Assembly (NCBI RefSeq): GCF_003443675.1
Contig: NZ_CP031963.1
Span: 5,368,501-5,432,500, forward strand
Length of the DNA stretch: 64,000 nucleotides
Reading direction: 5' to 3'
Source: Aquimarina sp. BL5
GTDB lineage: Bacteria; Bacteroidota; Bacteroidia; Flavobacteriales; Flavobacteriaceae
The position numbers and the translations under genes are program-made. The notes beneath the pieces are model-generated. The model worked only from the letters and a program-made list of their open reading frames with translations, ran no database searches and had not been told where the DNA came from. This document shows positions 1 to 7,405 of the stretch, piece after piece. Every line of letters begins with the position of its first letter. Position 1 is the stretch's first letter.

Positions 1-3
1 CTC

Positions 4-918
4 TTAATTTTCTACTACCACGGTCTTACCGTTTTGCAATAGTTGGTATTGCAAACCTAAGGTACTAAAAACTGTTTTAAGGGCAACATCTATATCATTA
101 TTAGGAAAAGTTCCGGTGTAAATTATATCAGTATCTATATTTTTTGTGTCGATAGCGATATTGTACTGATCCTCTAACTCTTTAAAAACATAGTGTAGCG
201 GAACACTTCTAAACGAACTTGTATTAGAAATCCAGGAAGGTTCTAGTGCGTCAAAAGTCCAATTCTCTGAAGCGGTACGGGCAATTTTTCTATATCCTTT
301 TCCTGCTGTAAGAACTGTATTGTCTTGTCCACTTGTAACACTAACTCTTCCTTCATAACAAACTGCTTCAAAAAACGAAGCTTGTGATTGTACATTAAAC
401 TCAGTTCCTAATACAGAAACATCTCCATTAATTGTTGCTACCGTAAAGGTACTTCCCTTTTTTACTTTAAAATAAGCTTCCCCGTCTAAAGATACAGTTC
501 GGTTAGTATCCCAATTGTTTTTGTCAAAACTGGCTTCAGATTTAGCATTAAGTATCATTTCCGAACCATCAGGAAGCGTAACCGTTAATTGTTCTCCAAA
601 AGAAGTTGTAAAGGAATCATTAGAATTGAATAAGAATAATCCAAATATAATTACAATGGAAGCCGCTGCAGCGAAATATGGCCAAAGTTTAATAACAGGT
701 TTTGTGTCTTTCTGAGAATGAGTATTTCTTTTTGATTTTACAGTGTTTAAAGCTTTATCTACATCATACGTTGTTAGATCCAAAGCATCAGCACCAGCCA
801 TAATCTTGTTGTAATGAGTGTACTCCGGATGGGATTGGAACTCCTTAAGTTCCTCTGGAGAAAGTTCTCCATTTATCCATCTGGACAAGAATATATCATC
901 TTTTTTATCGTCAAACAT
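4..918 (-). CDS. FecR-family anti-sigma factor
   Basis: This is a 304-residue inner-membrane anti-sigma factor that would hold the neighbouring ECF sigma factor inactive and relay a periplasmic or outer-membrane signal. The cytoplasmic N-terminal part (about 1-80) is followed by one membrane helix (about 81-97). A FecR domain follows (about 103-195, with LPDGSEMILNAKS and VLGTEFNV), then a C-terminal DUF4974/STN-like domain (about 236-302). The sigma gene lies directly upstream, but the 54-base gap contains its own ECF-type promoter, so fecR is probably transcribed by the sigma factor it inhibits. The stop codon is at the window edge, so genes downstream cannot be seen. FecI/FecR pairs usually sit with a SusC/TonB receptor; none is visible here. 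Confidence 0.93.
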   Translation of the reverse strand: MFDDKKDDIFLSRWINGELSPEELKEFQSHPEYTHYNKIMAGADALDLTTYDVDKALNTVKSKRNTHSQKDTKPVIKLWPYFAAAASIVIIFGLFLFNSNDSFTTSFGEQLTVTLPDGSEMILNAKSEASFDKNNWDTNRTVSLDGEAYFKVKKGSTFTVATINGDVSVLGTEFNVQSQASFFEAVCYEGRVSVTSGQDNTVLTAGKGYRKIARTASENWTFDALEPSWISNTSSFRSVPLHYVFKELEDQYNIAIDTKNIDTDIIYTGTFPNNDIDVALKTVFSTLGLQYQLLQNGKTVVVEN

Positions 919-935
919 AATCTGCTTATATATAA

Positions 936-968
936 TAAAAACGTTTAAGTTTGGTATTACCCTACCTC
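936..968 (-). promoter_or_regulatory. ECF-type promoter of fecR
   Basis: Read on the minus strand, GAGGTAGGGTA (968-958) is followed by a 14-base spacer and CGTTTTT (943-937). This matches the three lipoprotein promoters of this locus at 9 of 11 positions in the -35 element and has the same spacing. It lies just past the sigma stop codon, 18 bases before the fecR start. CGTT at -10 is typical of ECF promoters. That the adjacent sigma factor reads it is inference. Confidence 0.7.
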
Positions 969-972
969 CGTT

Positions 973-1494
973 TTAAATATTTCCAATTTTTTTTCTTAAT
1001 GTTACTAGTGCTTTATGCATTAATTTCTCGATTGCTTTTACTGATACATTAGATAACTCCGCAATTTCTCTATATGTTTTTTTATCAATTCTGCTCAAAA
1101 GAAAAACTTCTCTTTGTCTATCAGGTAAATCAGCTATAGCATTTTTTAGTTTCTCCATATATTCTTTTTCGAGCATAACGAATTCTGGAGATTCATTGGT
1201 AACATCACTTTTTCGTTGCGTAATGTAATTTTGATGTTTAAACTTTACTTGCTGGTGACGTGCGATACTAATTCCAAGATTAGTAGCTATGGTATAGACA
1301 TAGCTTTTTGCTTTATCTAAAGGAACCTTTGCACAATTATTCCATAATTTAATAAAAGAGTCTTGTACAATATCTTCTGCTTGATCAAGATCCCCGAATT
1401 TATAGTATAGGTAACTTCTCAAAAGCTTTGCATGACTTTTGAAAAATTGGTCAAAGGCTTGTTCATCACAAGTAGAGTTTTTACTGTCAGACAT
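973..1494 (-). CDS. ECF RNA polymerase sigma factor, FecI-like
   Basis: This 173-residue sigma-70 family protein has the two-domain ECF layout. Region 2 is at about 17-76, with the acidic DQAEDIVQDSFIKLW segment. Region 4 is at about 119-173, starting LPDRQREVFLLS and holding the helix-turn-helix YREIAELSNVSVKAIE. It lacks regions 1 and 3. It sits immediately upstream of a fecR-type gene and divergent from three repeat lipoproteins that share one promoter pattern, so these are its likely targets. A perfect TAGTTTTG housekeeping box lies about 20 bases before its start, and no ECF-type element does. The sigma gene itself is therefore probably not autoregulated. Confidence 0.95.
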   Translation of the reverse strand: MSDSKNSTCDEQAFDQFFKSHAKLLRSYLYYKFGDLDQAEDIVQDSFIKLWNNCAKVPLDKAKSYVYTIATNLGISIARHQQVKFKHQNYITQRKSDVTNESPEFVMLEKEYMEKLKNAIADLPDRQREVFLLSRIDKKTYREIAELSNVSVKAIEKLMHKALVTLRKKIGNI

Positions 1495-1513
1495 TTGGGG
1501 ATTGATTTGTTGT

Positions 1514-1521
1514 CAAAACTA
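1514..1521 (-). promoter_or_regulatory. Bacteroidota -7 box (TAGTTTTG) of the ECF sigma gene
   Basis: TAGTTTTG on the minus strand matches the Bacteroidota housekeeping -7 consensus TAnnTTTG exactly and ends about 20 bases before the sigma start codon. I see no clear -33 TTTG. This suggests basal expression from the housekeeping sigma factor. Confidence 0.5.
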
Positions 1522-1571
1522 GATTTTTTTCTGATACGAAAAAAAATAAATCAAAAAAAATATGAAAGTAA

Positions 1572-1603
1572 GGGGTGGGGTAGTTGTATTCCTTGGCGTT
1601 TTA
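1572..1603 (+). promoter_or_regulatory. ECF-type promoter of the first repeat lipoprotein
   Basis: GGGGTGGGGTA (1572-1582), a 14-base spacer, then CGTTTTA (1597-1603). The 11-base upstream element is identical to those before the next two lipoprotein genes, and the spacer length is the same. The start codon is 64 bases downstream of the -10 element. A 14-bp palindrome (1606-1619) covers the expected transcription start. Confidence 0.75.
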
Positions 1604-1605
1604 TA

Positions 1606-1619
1606 TGTGTTATAACACA
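1606..1619. promoter_or_regulatory. Perfect 14-bp palindrome at the predicted transcription start
   Basis: TGTGTTATAACACA is a perfect inverted repeat starting three bases after the -10 element of the first lipoprotein promoter. Its position would suit a repressor operator. The second and third lipoprotein promoters lack it, so any extra control would be specific to this gene. It could also be a chance AT-rich palindrome. Confidence 0.35.
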
Positions 1620-1667
1620 CAAAATATCTCAATTGAGTTTTACTTAATCTTTAATTAAAAAATTAAA

Positions 1668-3119
1668 ATGAAAAATCTTAGAATACTTAGCCTACTCATA
1701 TTAGGGCTTATGGTAATATTTACTTCTTGTGAAGAAAACGATGATACCGATCCAACAACAGAATGCCCTGAATTATCTTTTGAAAGAGATGGTGGGAAAT
1801 TAATTGCAAATTTTGAAGAAATAAATAGTTTAGATGTTTACGAGTGGTTTGTAAATGATGAATTGATAGAAACCGAAAGATTAGAGGATCAACGCGATAA
1901 TACCTTAGATATTTCTGAATATAATCCTGGAACTTATACTGTTTGTATCAAAGCAGAAACCCCTGATTGTCCAGCAGGTGTAGAGTTTTGTAAGGAAATA
2001 GTTGTAGGAGAAGATATGGAAGGTTGCCCAGAATTAAAGTTTACAAGAGATGGGGATTATCTAATAGCTGATTTTGAGGGTATTGATACACTAGAATTTT
2101 ATGCTTGGCAAGTTACTGGAGAGACTCTTGATAATGAAGTTATTATAGAGAACGAGGGAACCGATAATCAAGGAGATAACAAGTTTTCTCTTGTTAATTT
2201 AGAAGAAGGAACGTATACTATTTGTTTAATTTCAGAAAGTCCAACTTGTACTAGTACAGAATATTGTGAAGAGATTTCTATCGATCGTAATGGACAGGAT
2301 TCTTGCCCTGATCTAGCTTTTACAAGAGAAGGAGAATATTTGATAGCGGATTTTGAAGGTATAGCGGATTTAGGATTTTATGCTTGGAAGATTACTGGCG
2401 AGGTATTAGGTAATGAAACTTTAATAGAGAATGAAGGGTTAGATTTTCAAGGTGATAATAAATTTCTACTGAGTACACTAGAGGCAGGAAAATATACAGT
2501 TTGTCTTATCTCAGAAAGTCCAACTTGTACCCAAGCAGAACCTTTCTGTAAAGAAATAGAAGTTGGAGATACTAACAATGGTTCTTGTCCAGACTTATCA
2601 TTTATCGAAGAAGGAACATTAATGTTCGCAAATTTTTCTGGAATTGATCAATTGGATGTATATGAATGGTTTGTTAATGGGACGTTAGTAGAAACAGAAA
2701 GTTTACAGAGTCAAGATAGAGATGATAAGTTAGATTTGTCTTCATATAATCCAGGAACTTATACTGTTTGTATCAAAGCAGAGACTAATGAGTGTCCAAA
2801 TGGAACAGAATTCTGTAGAGATATAGTAATTCCAGAACCAGAGCCAGTAGATTGCTCTGTCTTTAAACTAGAGTATTTTGAAACTAATACTGCAGAATTC
2901 GTAAACGCGAATGGTGTAATTCTATTTGGTTTAGATAATAATTCTGTAGTTTGGGAAATCGATGGAAATCAAGTTACGCCAACAACAGCAACTGGACATT
3001 TTTTAATTCTACAAGACCACCTTACACAAACTGGAAGATATGAGATTTGTTACAAAGCAGAATCTTCTGAATGTGGAAGTTTACAAGAGTGTATACAAGT
3101 TGACTTTCAGGGGATATAG
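1668..3119 (+). CDS. Lipoprotein with five four-cysteine PKD-like repeats (I)
   Basis: This 483-residue lipoprotein is of unknown function. A signal peptide ends in the lipobox IFTSC (Cys21), followed by acidic EENDD, which resembles the Bacteroidota surface-export signal. The rest is five repeats beginning at Cys33, 120, 213, 307 and 396 (period 87-94). A typical unit runs CPEL-F, a hydrophobic strand ending in an acidic turn, W-VNGE, then GTYTVCIKAET, CP-G and FCKEI. That gives four regularly placed cysteines, probably two disulfides. The strand pattern resembles PKD/Ig-like sandwiches. Repeats 1 and 4, and 2 and 3, are closest to each other; repeat 5 is divergent. The gene has its own ECF-type promoter and a terminator. 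A surface adhesin or matrix role is inference only. Confidence 0.8.
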   Translation: MKNLRILSLLILGLMVIFTSCEENDDTDPTTECPELSFERDGGKLIANFEEINSLDVYEWFVNDELIETERLEDQRDNTLDISEYNPGTYTVCIKAETPDCPAGVEFCKEIVVGEDMEGCPELKFTRDGDYLIADFEGIDTLEFYAWQVTGETLDNEVIIENEGTDNQGDNKFSLVNLEEGTYTICLISESPTCTSTEYCEEISIDRNGQDSCPDLAFTREGEYLIADFEGIADLGFYAWKITGEVLGNETLIENEGLDFQGDNKFLLSTLEAGKYTVCLISESPTCTQAEPFCKEIEVGDTNNGSCPDLSFIEEGTLMFANFSGIDQLDVYEWFVNGTLVETESLQSQDRDDKLDLSSYNPGTYTVCIKAETNECPNGTEFCRDIVIPEPEPVDCSVFKLEYFETNTAEFVNANGVILFGLDNNSVVWEIDGNQVTPTTATGHFLILQDHLTQTGRYEICYKAESSECGSLQECIQVDFQGI

Positions 3120-3155
3120 AAAAATAATTTTCAGTAAATCATAATTTTAGAATGA

Positions 3156-3189
3156 TGAGGTTGTATCCTATTACAACCTCATTTTTTTT
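3156..3189 (+). terminator. Intrinsic terminator after repeat lipoprotein I
   Basis: A 10-bp perfect stem (3156-3165 with 3172-3181) and a 6-base loop are followed by a run of T. It lies 36 bases after the stop codon, so the next lipoprotein must be transcribed from its own promoter. Confidence 0.85.
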
Positions 3190-3398
3190 ATTAGTGATCG
3201 GTCTAGGTGAATGAAAATTATATAGCAGTGCATTCAAAATTACTAATTGAACTAATCTCGTATTTCAGAGAGATCTCAGGTCCAATACCGCAAAGCTTGC
3301 TTGGGAATTTTAAAAACTATTTTTTATTGAATATCTCGTATACTCATATCGAGGTAATTTATTCCAAAAATTACTTTTTAACATTTTTTTTGAAGGAA

Positions 3399-3430
3399 GG
3401 GGTGGGGTATTCTTTTTTAACCGCGTTTCA
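3399..3430 (+). promoter_or_regulatory. ECF-type promoter of the second repeat lipoprotein
   Basis: GGGGTGGGGTA (3399-3409), 14-base spacer, CGTTTCA (3424-3430). The -35 element is identical to those of the neighbouring lipoprotein genes. The distance from the -10 element to the start codon is 64 bases, the same as for the first lipoprotein gene. Confidence 0.75.
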
Positions 3431-3494
3431 TTATTGTAGAGCCGATAAAAAGGTTCGGACAATTAATTATTGACAACCCCTAAAAATTATAACG

Positions 3495-4928
3495 ATGAAA
3501 AAACTTAGTATTTGGTATGTAATGATCTTTGCATTACTGTTAGGATTTATTTCTTGTGAAGAGATTGAAGAATTAGAAAACTGTCCAGATGTTACTATTA
3601 ATGTAGACAATGTTTCTGGTAGTGCGGTATATAGATTTGCTGCTCAATTTGATGGTATCGAAGATGTAAGACTTACTTGGTCTATTGATGGTGAAGAAAT
3701 AGATACCGGTAATCTAGATGATATAGCAAATCAAATTTTCGAATATCAATTCGAAGAAGGGACATATACTGTTTGTGTAAAAGTAGCAAGCGATTCTTGT
3801 CCTATAGAAGTATGTAAAGAGATTGAAGTAGACATTGATGAAACAGATCCTTGTCCAGACTTATTCTTTGAAGCAAGACAATATGAAAGACCAAATAAAT
3901 ATAAGTTTATTGCAGATTTCCCAGGAATTGAAGAAACTCGTTATGAGTGGTTTATCAATGGAGAAGTAGTAAGTAATGATAATCAGAATGATGATAACTA
4001 TCTGTTTTGGGAATTTAATGAGCCTGGTAGCTATGAAGTATGTATTATGTCTGAAACTCCTGAATGTCCTAATGGAACTTCGTATTGTAAGGTGATTGAA
4101 GTAGAAGAAGGAGATACAGAAGAAGATTGTCCAGAATTGTTTTTTATTGCAGAACAAGATGGTGATAACCCGGCATATTACTTCCAGGTAGAGTTTGAAG
4201 GTGCAGATCAATTCGAGTGGTTAGGATGGTTTATTAATGGAGAGTTTGTAGAGGATTCTAATAACGGAGACAATAACAGATTCTACTATCAATTCGAGCC
4301 AGGAAGATATGAAGTATGTTTAAAAACTGAAACTCCAGAGTGTCCACAAGGAACTTCATATTGCAAAATTATTGAGATTGAAGGTGACCCTAGTGTTTGC
4401 CCAGAATTATTCTTTGAGGCAGAACAAGATGGTAACAATCCTGCATACTATTTTTATCCAAACGCTTTTGATGGCATCAATGATGTAGTATTAGAATGGT
4501 CTATAAATGGAGAATATGTAGGAACTAGTTCTGGACACGATGATCCTTTTTACTATCAATTTAATTCAGGAAGTTATGAAGTGTGTCTTTCTGTTGAAAC
4601 TCCGGAATGTCCAAATGGTACTACATTCTGTAAAGTAATAGAAATTGAAGAAACAACTTCGGATTGCCCAAATCTGAACTTCCAGATTGAACAAGAAGGA
4701 GATACTCCCGGATATAATTTCTGGGCAGAATTCGAGGGAATGAATGATATTTCATATGAATGGACAATCAATGGAGAAGTTGTGAACTCTGAAATTATAG
4801 GTAGTAACGATAGAGATGATTATTTATACTACCAGTTCGGATCAGGTACATACGAAATCTGTATCATTGCAGAAACACCGAATTGTCCTAATGGAACTAC
4901 ATTTTGTAAAACATTAGTGATCGAATAA
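3495..4928 (+). CDS. Lipoprotein with five four-cysteine PKD-like repeats (II)
   Basis: This 477-residue paralogue of the preceding lipoprotein is of unknown function. The signal peptide ends GFISC (Cys21) followed by EEIEELE, an acidic surface-export-like stretch. Five repeats start at Cys30, 120, 212, 302 and 391, each with a CP-(D/E)-L opening, a W-ING(E) turn, (S/T)YEVC, ECPNGT and (F/Y)CK. Several units carry an aromatic YYQF strand not present in the first paralogue. The mature protein is very acidic. It is monocistronic in appearance, with its own ECF-type promoter and terminator. Binding partner and function cannot be read from the sequence. Confidence 0.8.
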   Translation: MKKLSIWYVMIFALLLGFISCEEIEELENCPDVTINVDNVSGSAVYRFAAQFDGIEDVRLTWSIDGEEIDTGNLDDIANQIFEYQFEEGTYTVCVKVASDSCPIEVCKEIEVDIDETDPCPDLFFEARQYERPNKYKFIADFPGIEETRYEWFINGEVVSNDNQNDDNYLFWEFNEPGSYEVCIMSETPECPNGTSYCKVIEVEEGDTEEDCPELFFIAEQDGDNPAYYFQVEFEGADQFEWLGWFINGEFVEDSNNGDNNRFYYQFEPGRYEVCLKTETPECPQGTSYCKIIEIEGDPSVCPELFFEAEQDGNNPAYYFYPNAFDGINDVVLEWSINGEYVGTSSGHDDPFYYQFNSGSYEVCLSVETPECPNGTTFCKVIEIEETTSDCPNLNFQIEQEGDTPGYNFWAEFEGMNDISYEWTINGEVVNSEIIGSNDRDDYLYYQFGSGTYEICIIAETPNCPNGTTFCKTLVIE

Positions 4929-4959
4929 AAAGGTTTAGTTAGGTTAGATTAATTAGGTT

Positions 4960-5002
4960 AATTCCCTGGGAGCATTGCCATTCTTCCAGGGAATTTTGTT
5001 TT
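4960..5002 (+). terminator. Intrinsic terminator after repeat lipoprotein II
   Basis: A 10-bp perfect stem (4960-4969 with 4986-4995) and a 16-base loop are followed by TTTTGTTTTA. It lies 31 bases after the stop codon. Confidence 0.75.
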
Positions 5003-5059
5003 ACCAATAAGATATGTTAGATTGTGATCTAAAATAGATGGATAATTTATTTTATTCTG

Positions 5060-5091
5060 GGGGTGGGGTAGGCTGGTTTTCAGACGTTTTA
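5060..5091 (+). promoter_or_regulatory. ECF-type promoter of the third repeat lipoprotein
   Basis: GGGGTGGGGTA (5060-5070), 14-base spacer, CGTTTTA (5085-5091). The -35 element is identical to the first two lipoprotein promoters. Only 21 bases separate it from the TTG start, so the leader would be very short. Confidence 0.75.
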
Positions 5092-5112
5092 CTTATATAA
5101 AGACAAGTTATT

Positions 5113-6573
5113 TTGAAGAATTTCAATACATATATACAATTATCAATATTACTCTTTTCGATACTCTTTAGCAGTTGTGTCAATGATGACTCGTTCTTTC
5201 CAGAAGAAAATACAGATAATGTGATATCAAGTGCCGCCTTAGTAACGGTTCTTAATAATTTTGGTGATGCTACTAATTTTCCTTCCGAAAATGAACAGTG
5301 TTTTAAATTTGTATATCCAATTACCTTGGGATATAATACGAATTCAACTATCAGGATTGATAGTTACGAGGGGTTGGCAGATGTGATTTCTAGTCAAGGA
5401 GTTAATTTTAATGTTACCGGATTACAATTTCCGGTTCAGATTGTTTTTAGAAATACGGATGTTGAAGTTTCTATAACTAATGAAGCTGCTTTGCTTAACA
5501 TATTGAGAGAATGTGAGTTTGACACTGTAAGAGACGAATTTGATCGCTTTTTTAACAACTGTTTTAAGTTGGATTATCCAGTAGTTTTATTAAATATAGA
5601 TGGAAATGAAACAAATATAACTTCAGATGAAGAATTTGCGATTTTTTATCAAAATCAAGGTCTAACGTATCAACCTGAATTTAAATTTCCGGTAAATGTA
5701 TTAGTAGCTCCAAATTTTGAGAGTACCTCTATAGATACTTATTTTGGTTTTTTCAGAATTACGGAATCTTGTGAGCGTCGTTGTCCTGAATTAAATTTTA
5801 CTTTTGAAATAGAAGATCGCTTTAACCTAGGGTATCAATTTACAGCTGATTTTCCTGATTTAATAGTTTTAGGTACTTATGATTGGTTTGTAGATGATCA
5901 ATTTATTGAGAGTGATGGACCAAATAATCAAGGGGATAATATATTAATACGTGATTTTGAAGCACCTGGTACTTATATTGTTTGTATAAAAGCAGAAACG
6001 GATAGCTGTCCTGAAGGCATAGAATTTTGTGAAACGATCGAGGTAGCAACCGTTTGTCCAGAATTGTTTTTCGAATCTGAACAAGAACCAGGAACATTGA
6101 ACTATTCTTTTGTTGCTAATTTTGAAGGAATAGATGAGTTAACCTATCAATGGCTTATTGATAACGAGCTTATAGAGGAAGATGGAGGTGTTAATGGCGA
6201 TAATATGTTTTTCTCTGAATTTTCACCAGGAGTTCATACTGTTTGTATAAAAACAACAACACCTTCTTGTCCGGATGGAAGGGAGTTTTGTAAAGAAATT
6301 GTCGTGGAACCGATCTGTCCAGATTTATCCTTTATAATAGAGCAAGAAGGAAATACAACAGGTTATAATTTTACAGCAAATTTTGAAAATATCGATACCA
6401 TAATCTATGAATGGGAAATAAATGGAGATGTTATAGAACAGGATGGTGGTCAAGGAGGGGATAATATGTTGTTTTTCCAATTTGACCCAGGAACCTATGA
6501 AATTTGTATTAGAGCAGAAACTCCTACTTGTCCTGAAGGAACGCAATTTTGTGAAGAGTTAATAATTCAATAG
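5113..6573 (+). CDS. Lipoprotein with duplicated N-terminal domain and three four-cysteine repeats (III)
   Basis: This 486-residue lipoprotein is the third of the set. The start is TTG, since no ATG precedes the signal peptide, which ends LFSSC (Cys22) followed by VNDD. Residues about 62-220 hold two copies of a different domain. Each opens with CFK-(F/L)-(V/D)YP and has a later FPV-(Q/N)-(I/V) strand (106-110 and 192-196). Three four-cysteine PKD-like repeats follow, starting at Cys224, 315 and 402, of the same type as in the two upstream genes. Its own ECF-type promoter lies just upstream. I recognise the N-terminal type only as a recurrent lipoprotein domain in Flavobacteriia; no function is known to me. 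Confidence 0.78.
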   Translation: MKNFNTYIQLSILLFSILFSSCVNDDSFFPEENTDNVISSAALVTVLNNFGDATNFPSENEQCFKFVYPITLGYNTNSTIRIDSYEGLADVISSQGVNFNVTGLQFPVQIVFRNTDVEVSITNEAALLNILRECEFDTVRDEFDRFFNNCFKLDYPVVLLNIDGNETNITSDEEFAIFYQNQGLTYQPEFKFPVNVLVAPNFESTSIDTYFGFFRITESCERRCPELNFTFEIEDRFNLGYQFTADFPDLIVLGTYDWFVDDQFIESDGPNNQGDNILIRDFEAPGTYIVCIKAETDSCPEGIEFCETIEVATVCPELFFESEQEPGTLNYSFVANFEGIDELTYQWLIDNELIEEDGGVNGDNMFFSEFSPGVHTVCIKTTTPSCPDGREFCKEIVVEPICPDLSFIIEQEGNTTGYNFTANFENIDTIIYEWEINGDVIEQDGGQGGDNMLFFQFDPGTYEICIRAETPTCPEGTQFCEELIIQ

Positions 6574-6705
6574 TGTTGTCTTATTAAAGCTATAAAATTA
6601 TTAGACTAAAATTTGAGATCTATTAGTATCATTCTTCCTAAATTCAGAAAAAGATAATTCTTCTTTGTAGTGTGTTAAAGAACTGTGTTCAGATCTTTAT
6701 TTGTG

Positions 6706-6713
6706 TAATTTTG
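6706..6713 (+). promoter_or_regulatory. Bacteroidota -7 box (TAATTTTG) of the thioesterase gene
   Basis: TAATTTTG matches TAnnTTTG exactly and lies 17 bases before the ATG of the following gene. The -33 element is not obvious. Confidence 0.5.
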
Positions 6714-6730
6714 TAGCAAAGTAAAGGGAA

Positions 6731-7123
6731 ATGAGATATCATACAAGAAAGATTGTAAAACCGGGTGATCTAAATCCAAATGAAACGTTATTTGGAGGTA
6801 GATTGTTAGAATGGATTGATGAAGAGGCTGCACTCTATGCAGTTATTCAGTTAGAAAGCAAAAGAGTTGTAACAAAATTTATGTCGGAAATAAATTTTGT
6901 AAGTTCTGCTGTTCAGGGTGACATTGTAGAAATAGGAATGGACGTAGTAAAGTTTGGAAGATCCTCTTTAATTTTAACTTGTGAGGTTAGAAATAAACTA
7001 ACTCGAAAAGCAATTATTAAAGTAGAAAAAATTACTATGGTTAATCTGGATGAGAATGGAAAACCTGCACCACATGGTAAAACTAAAATTGAATTCGTAA
7101 GGGATAGGTTAGCGCAAAACTAA
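6731..7123 (+). CDS. Acyl-CoA thioesterase, hotdog fold
   Basis: This 130-residue cytoplasmic protein of the YciA/acyl-CoA hydrolase group hydrolyses acyl-CoA thioesters. The single hotdog domain shows the family's opening pattern: N at the turn, then LFGGRLLEWIDEEAA, in which the glycine pair and the acidic residue form the catalytic turn. ATG at 6731 is preceded by a housekeeping -7 box and an A/G-rich stretch. Its 3' end overlaps by 15 bases the end of the convergent DUF721 gene. Substrate chain length cannot be told from the sequence. Confidence 0.85.
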   Translation: MRYHTRKIVKPGDLNPNETLFGGRLLEWIDEEAALYAVIQLESKRVVTKFMSEINFVSSAVQGDIVEIGMDVVKFGRSSLILTCEVRNKLTRKAIIKVEKITMVNLDENGKPAPHGKTKIEFVRDRLAQN

Positions 7124-7405
7124 TTTCTTAATCAGCTCTCTTCCGAGGCTTTCATTAAGATTGGTAATGATTTTTTCTTTTCCATAGCTTAGTTCTTCTC
7201 TAAGAACTGAAGAAGTAAGTTCTATATATAAGGTTTCTCTGTCTAGTTTAATGTTTCTGGTGTATTTATTAATAGCAGGACCCATAATTTGTTCCCAAAC
7301 ATCGCGTACCTCTACCTTGTCCAGGCCTTTCTGAAGTTTGTTTTCGCTCACAAAATCTTTGAGAACGTTGTTTATGCTTTGAAGATCATTTTGTCGCCTT
7401 GCCAT
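7109..7405 (-). CDS. DUF721 (DciA-like) protein
   Basis: This 98-residue protein matches the small DUF721 family found next to recF in many Bacteroidota, related to the helicase-loading protein DciA of other bacteria. It has a short helical N-terminus, the V-VWEQIMGPAI segment (about 28-39) and a strand-rich middle with LYIELTSSVLREEL, typical of the family. It is the last gene of a tight minus-strand group after recF and a small lipoprotein: the upstream stop codon abuts its start. A role in replication initiation is inferred from the family and from recF, not shown here. Confidence 0.75.
   Translation of the reverse strand: MARRQNDLQSINNVLKDFVSENKLQKGLDKVEVRDVWEQIMGPAINKYTRNIKLDRETLYIELTSSVLREELSYGKEKIITNLNESLGRELIKKLVLR

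Larger units (their letters stand above)
3120..3494 (+). other. Intergenic region between repeat lipoproteins I and II
   Basis: This 375-base gap holds the terminator of the first lipoprotein gene and, near its end, the ECF-type promoter of the second. I see no convincing gene: the open frame at 3207-3473 runs through the promoter and lacks any recognisable domain or signal. The part between about 3190 and 3390 shows nothing I can name. Confidence 0.6.

Noticed and set aside
3207..3473. 88-residue open frame between lipoproteins I and II
   Set aside because: It runs through the ECF-type promoter of the next gene, has no signal, motif or domain, and reads like AT-rich noncoding sequence.
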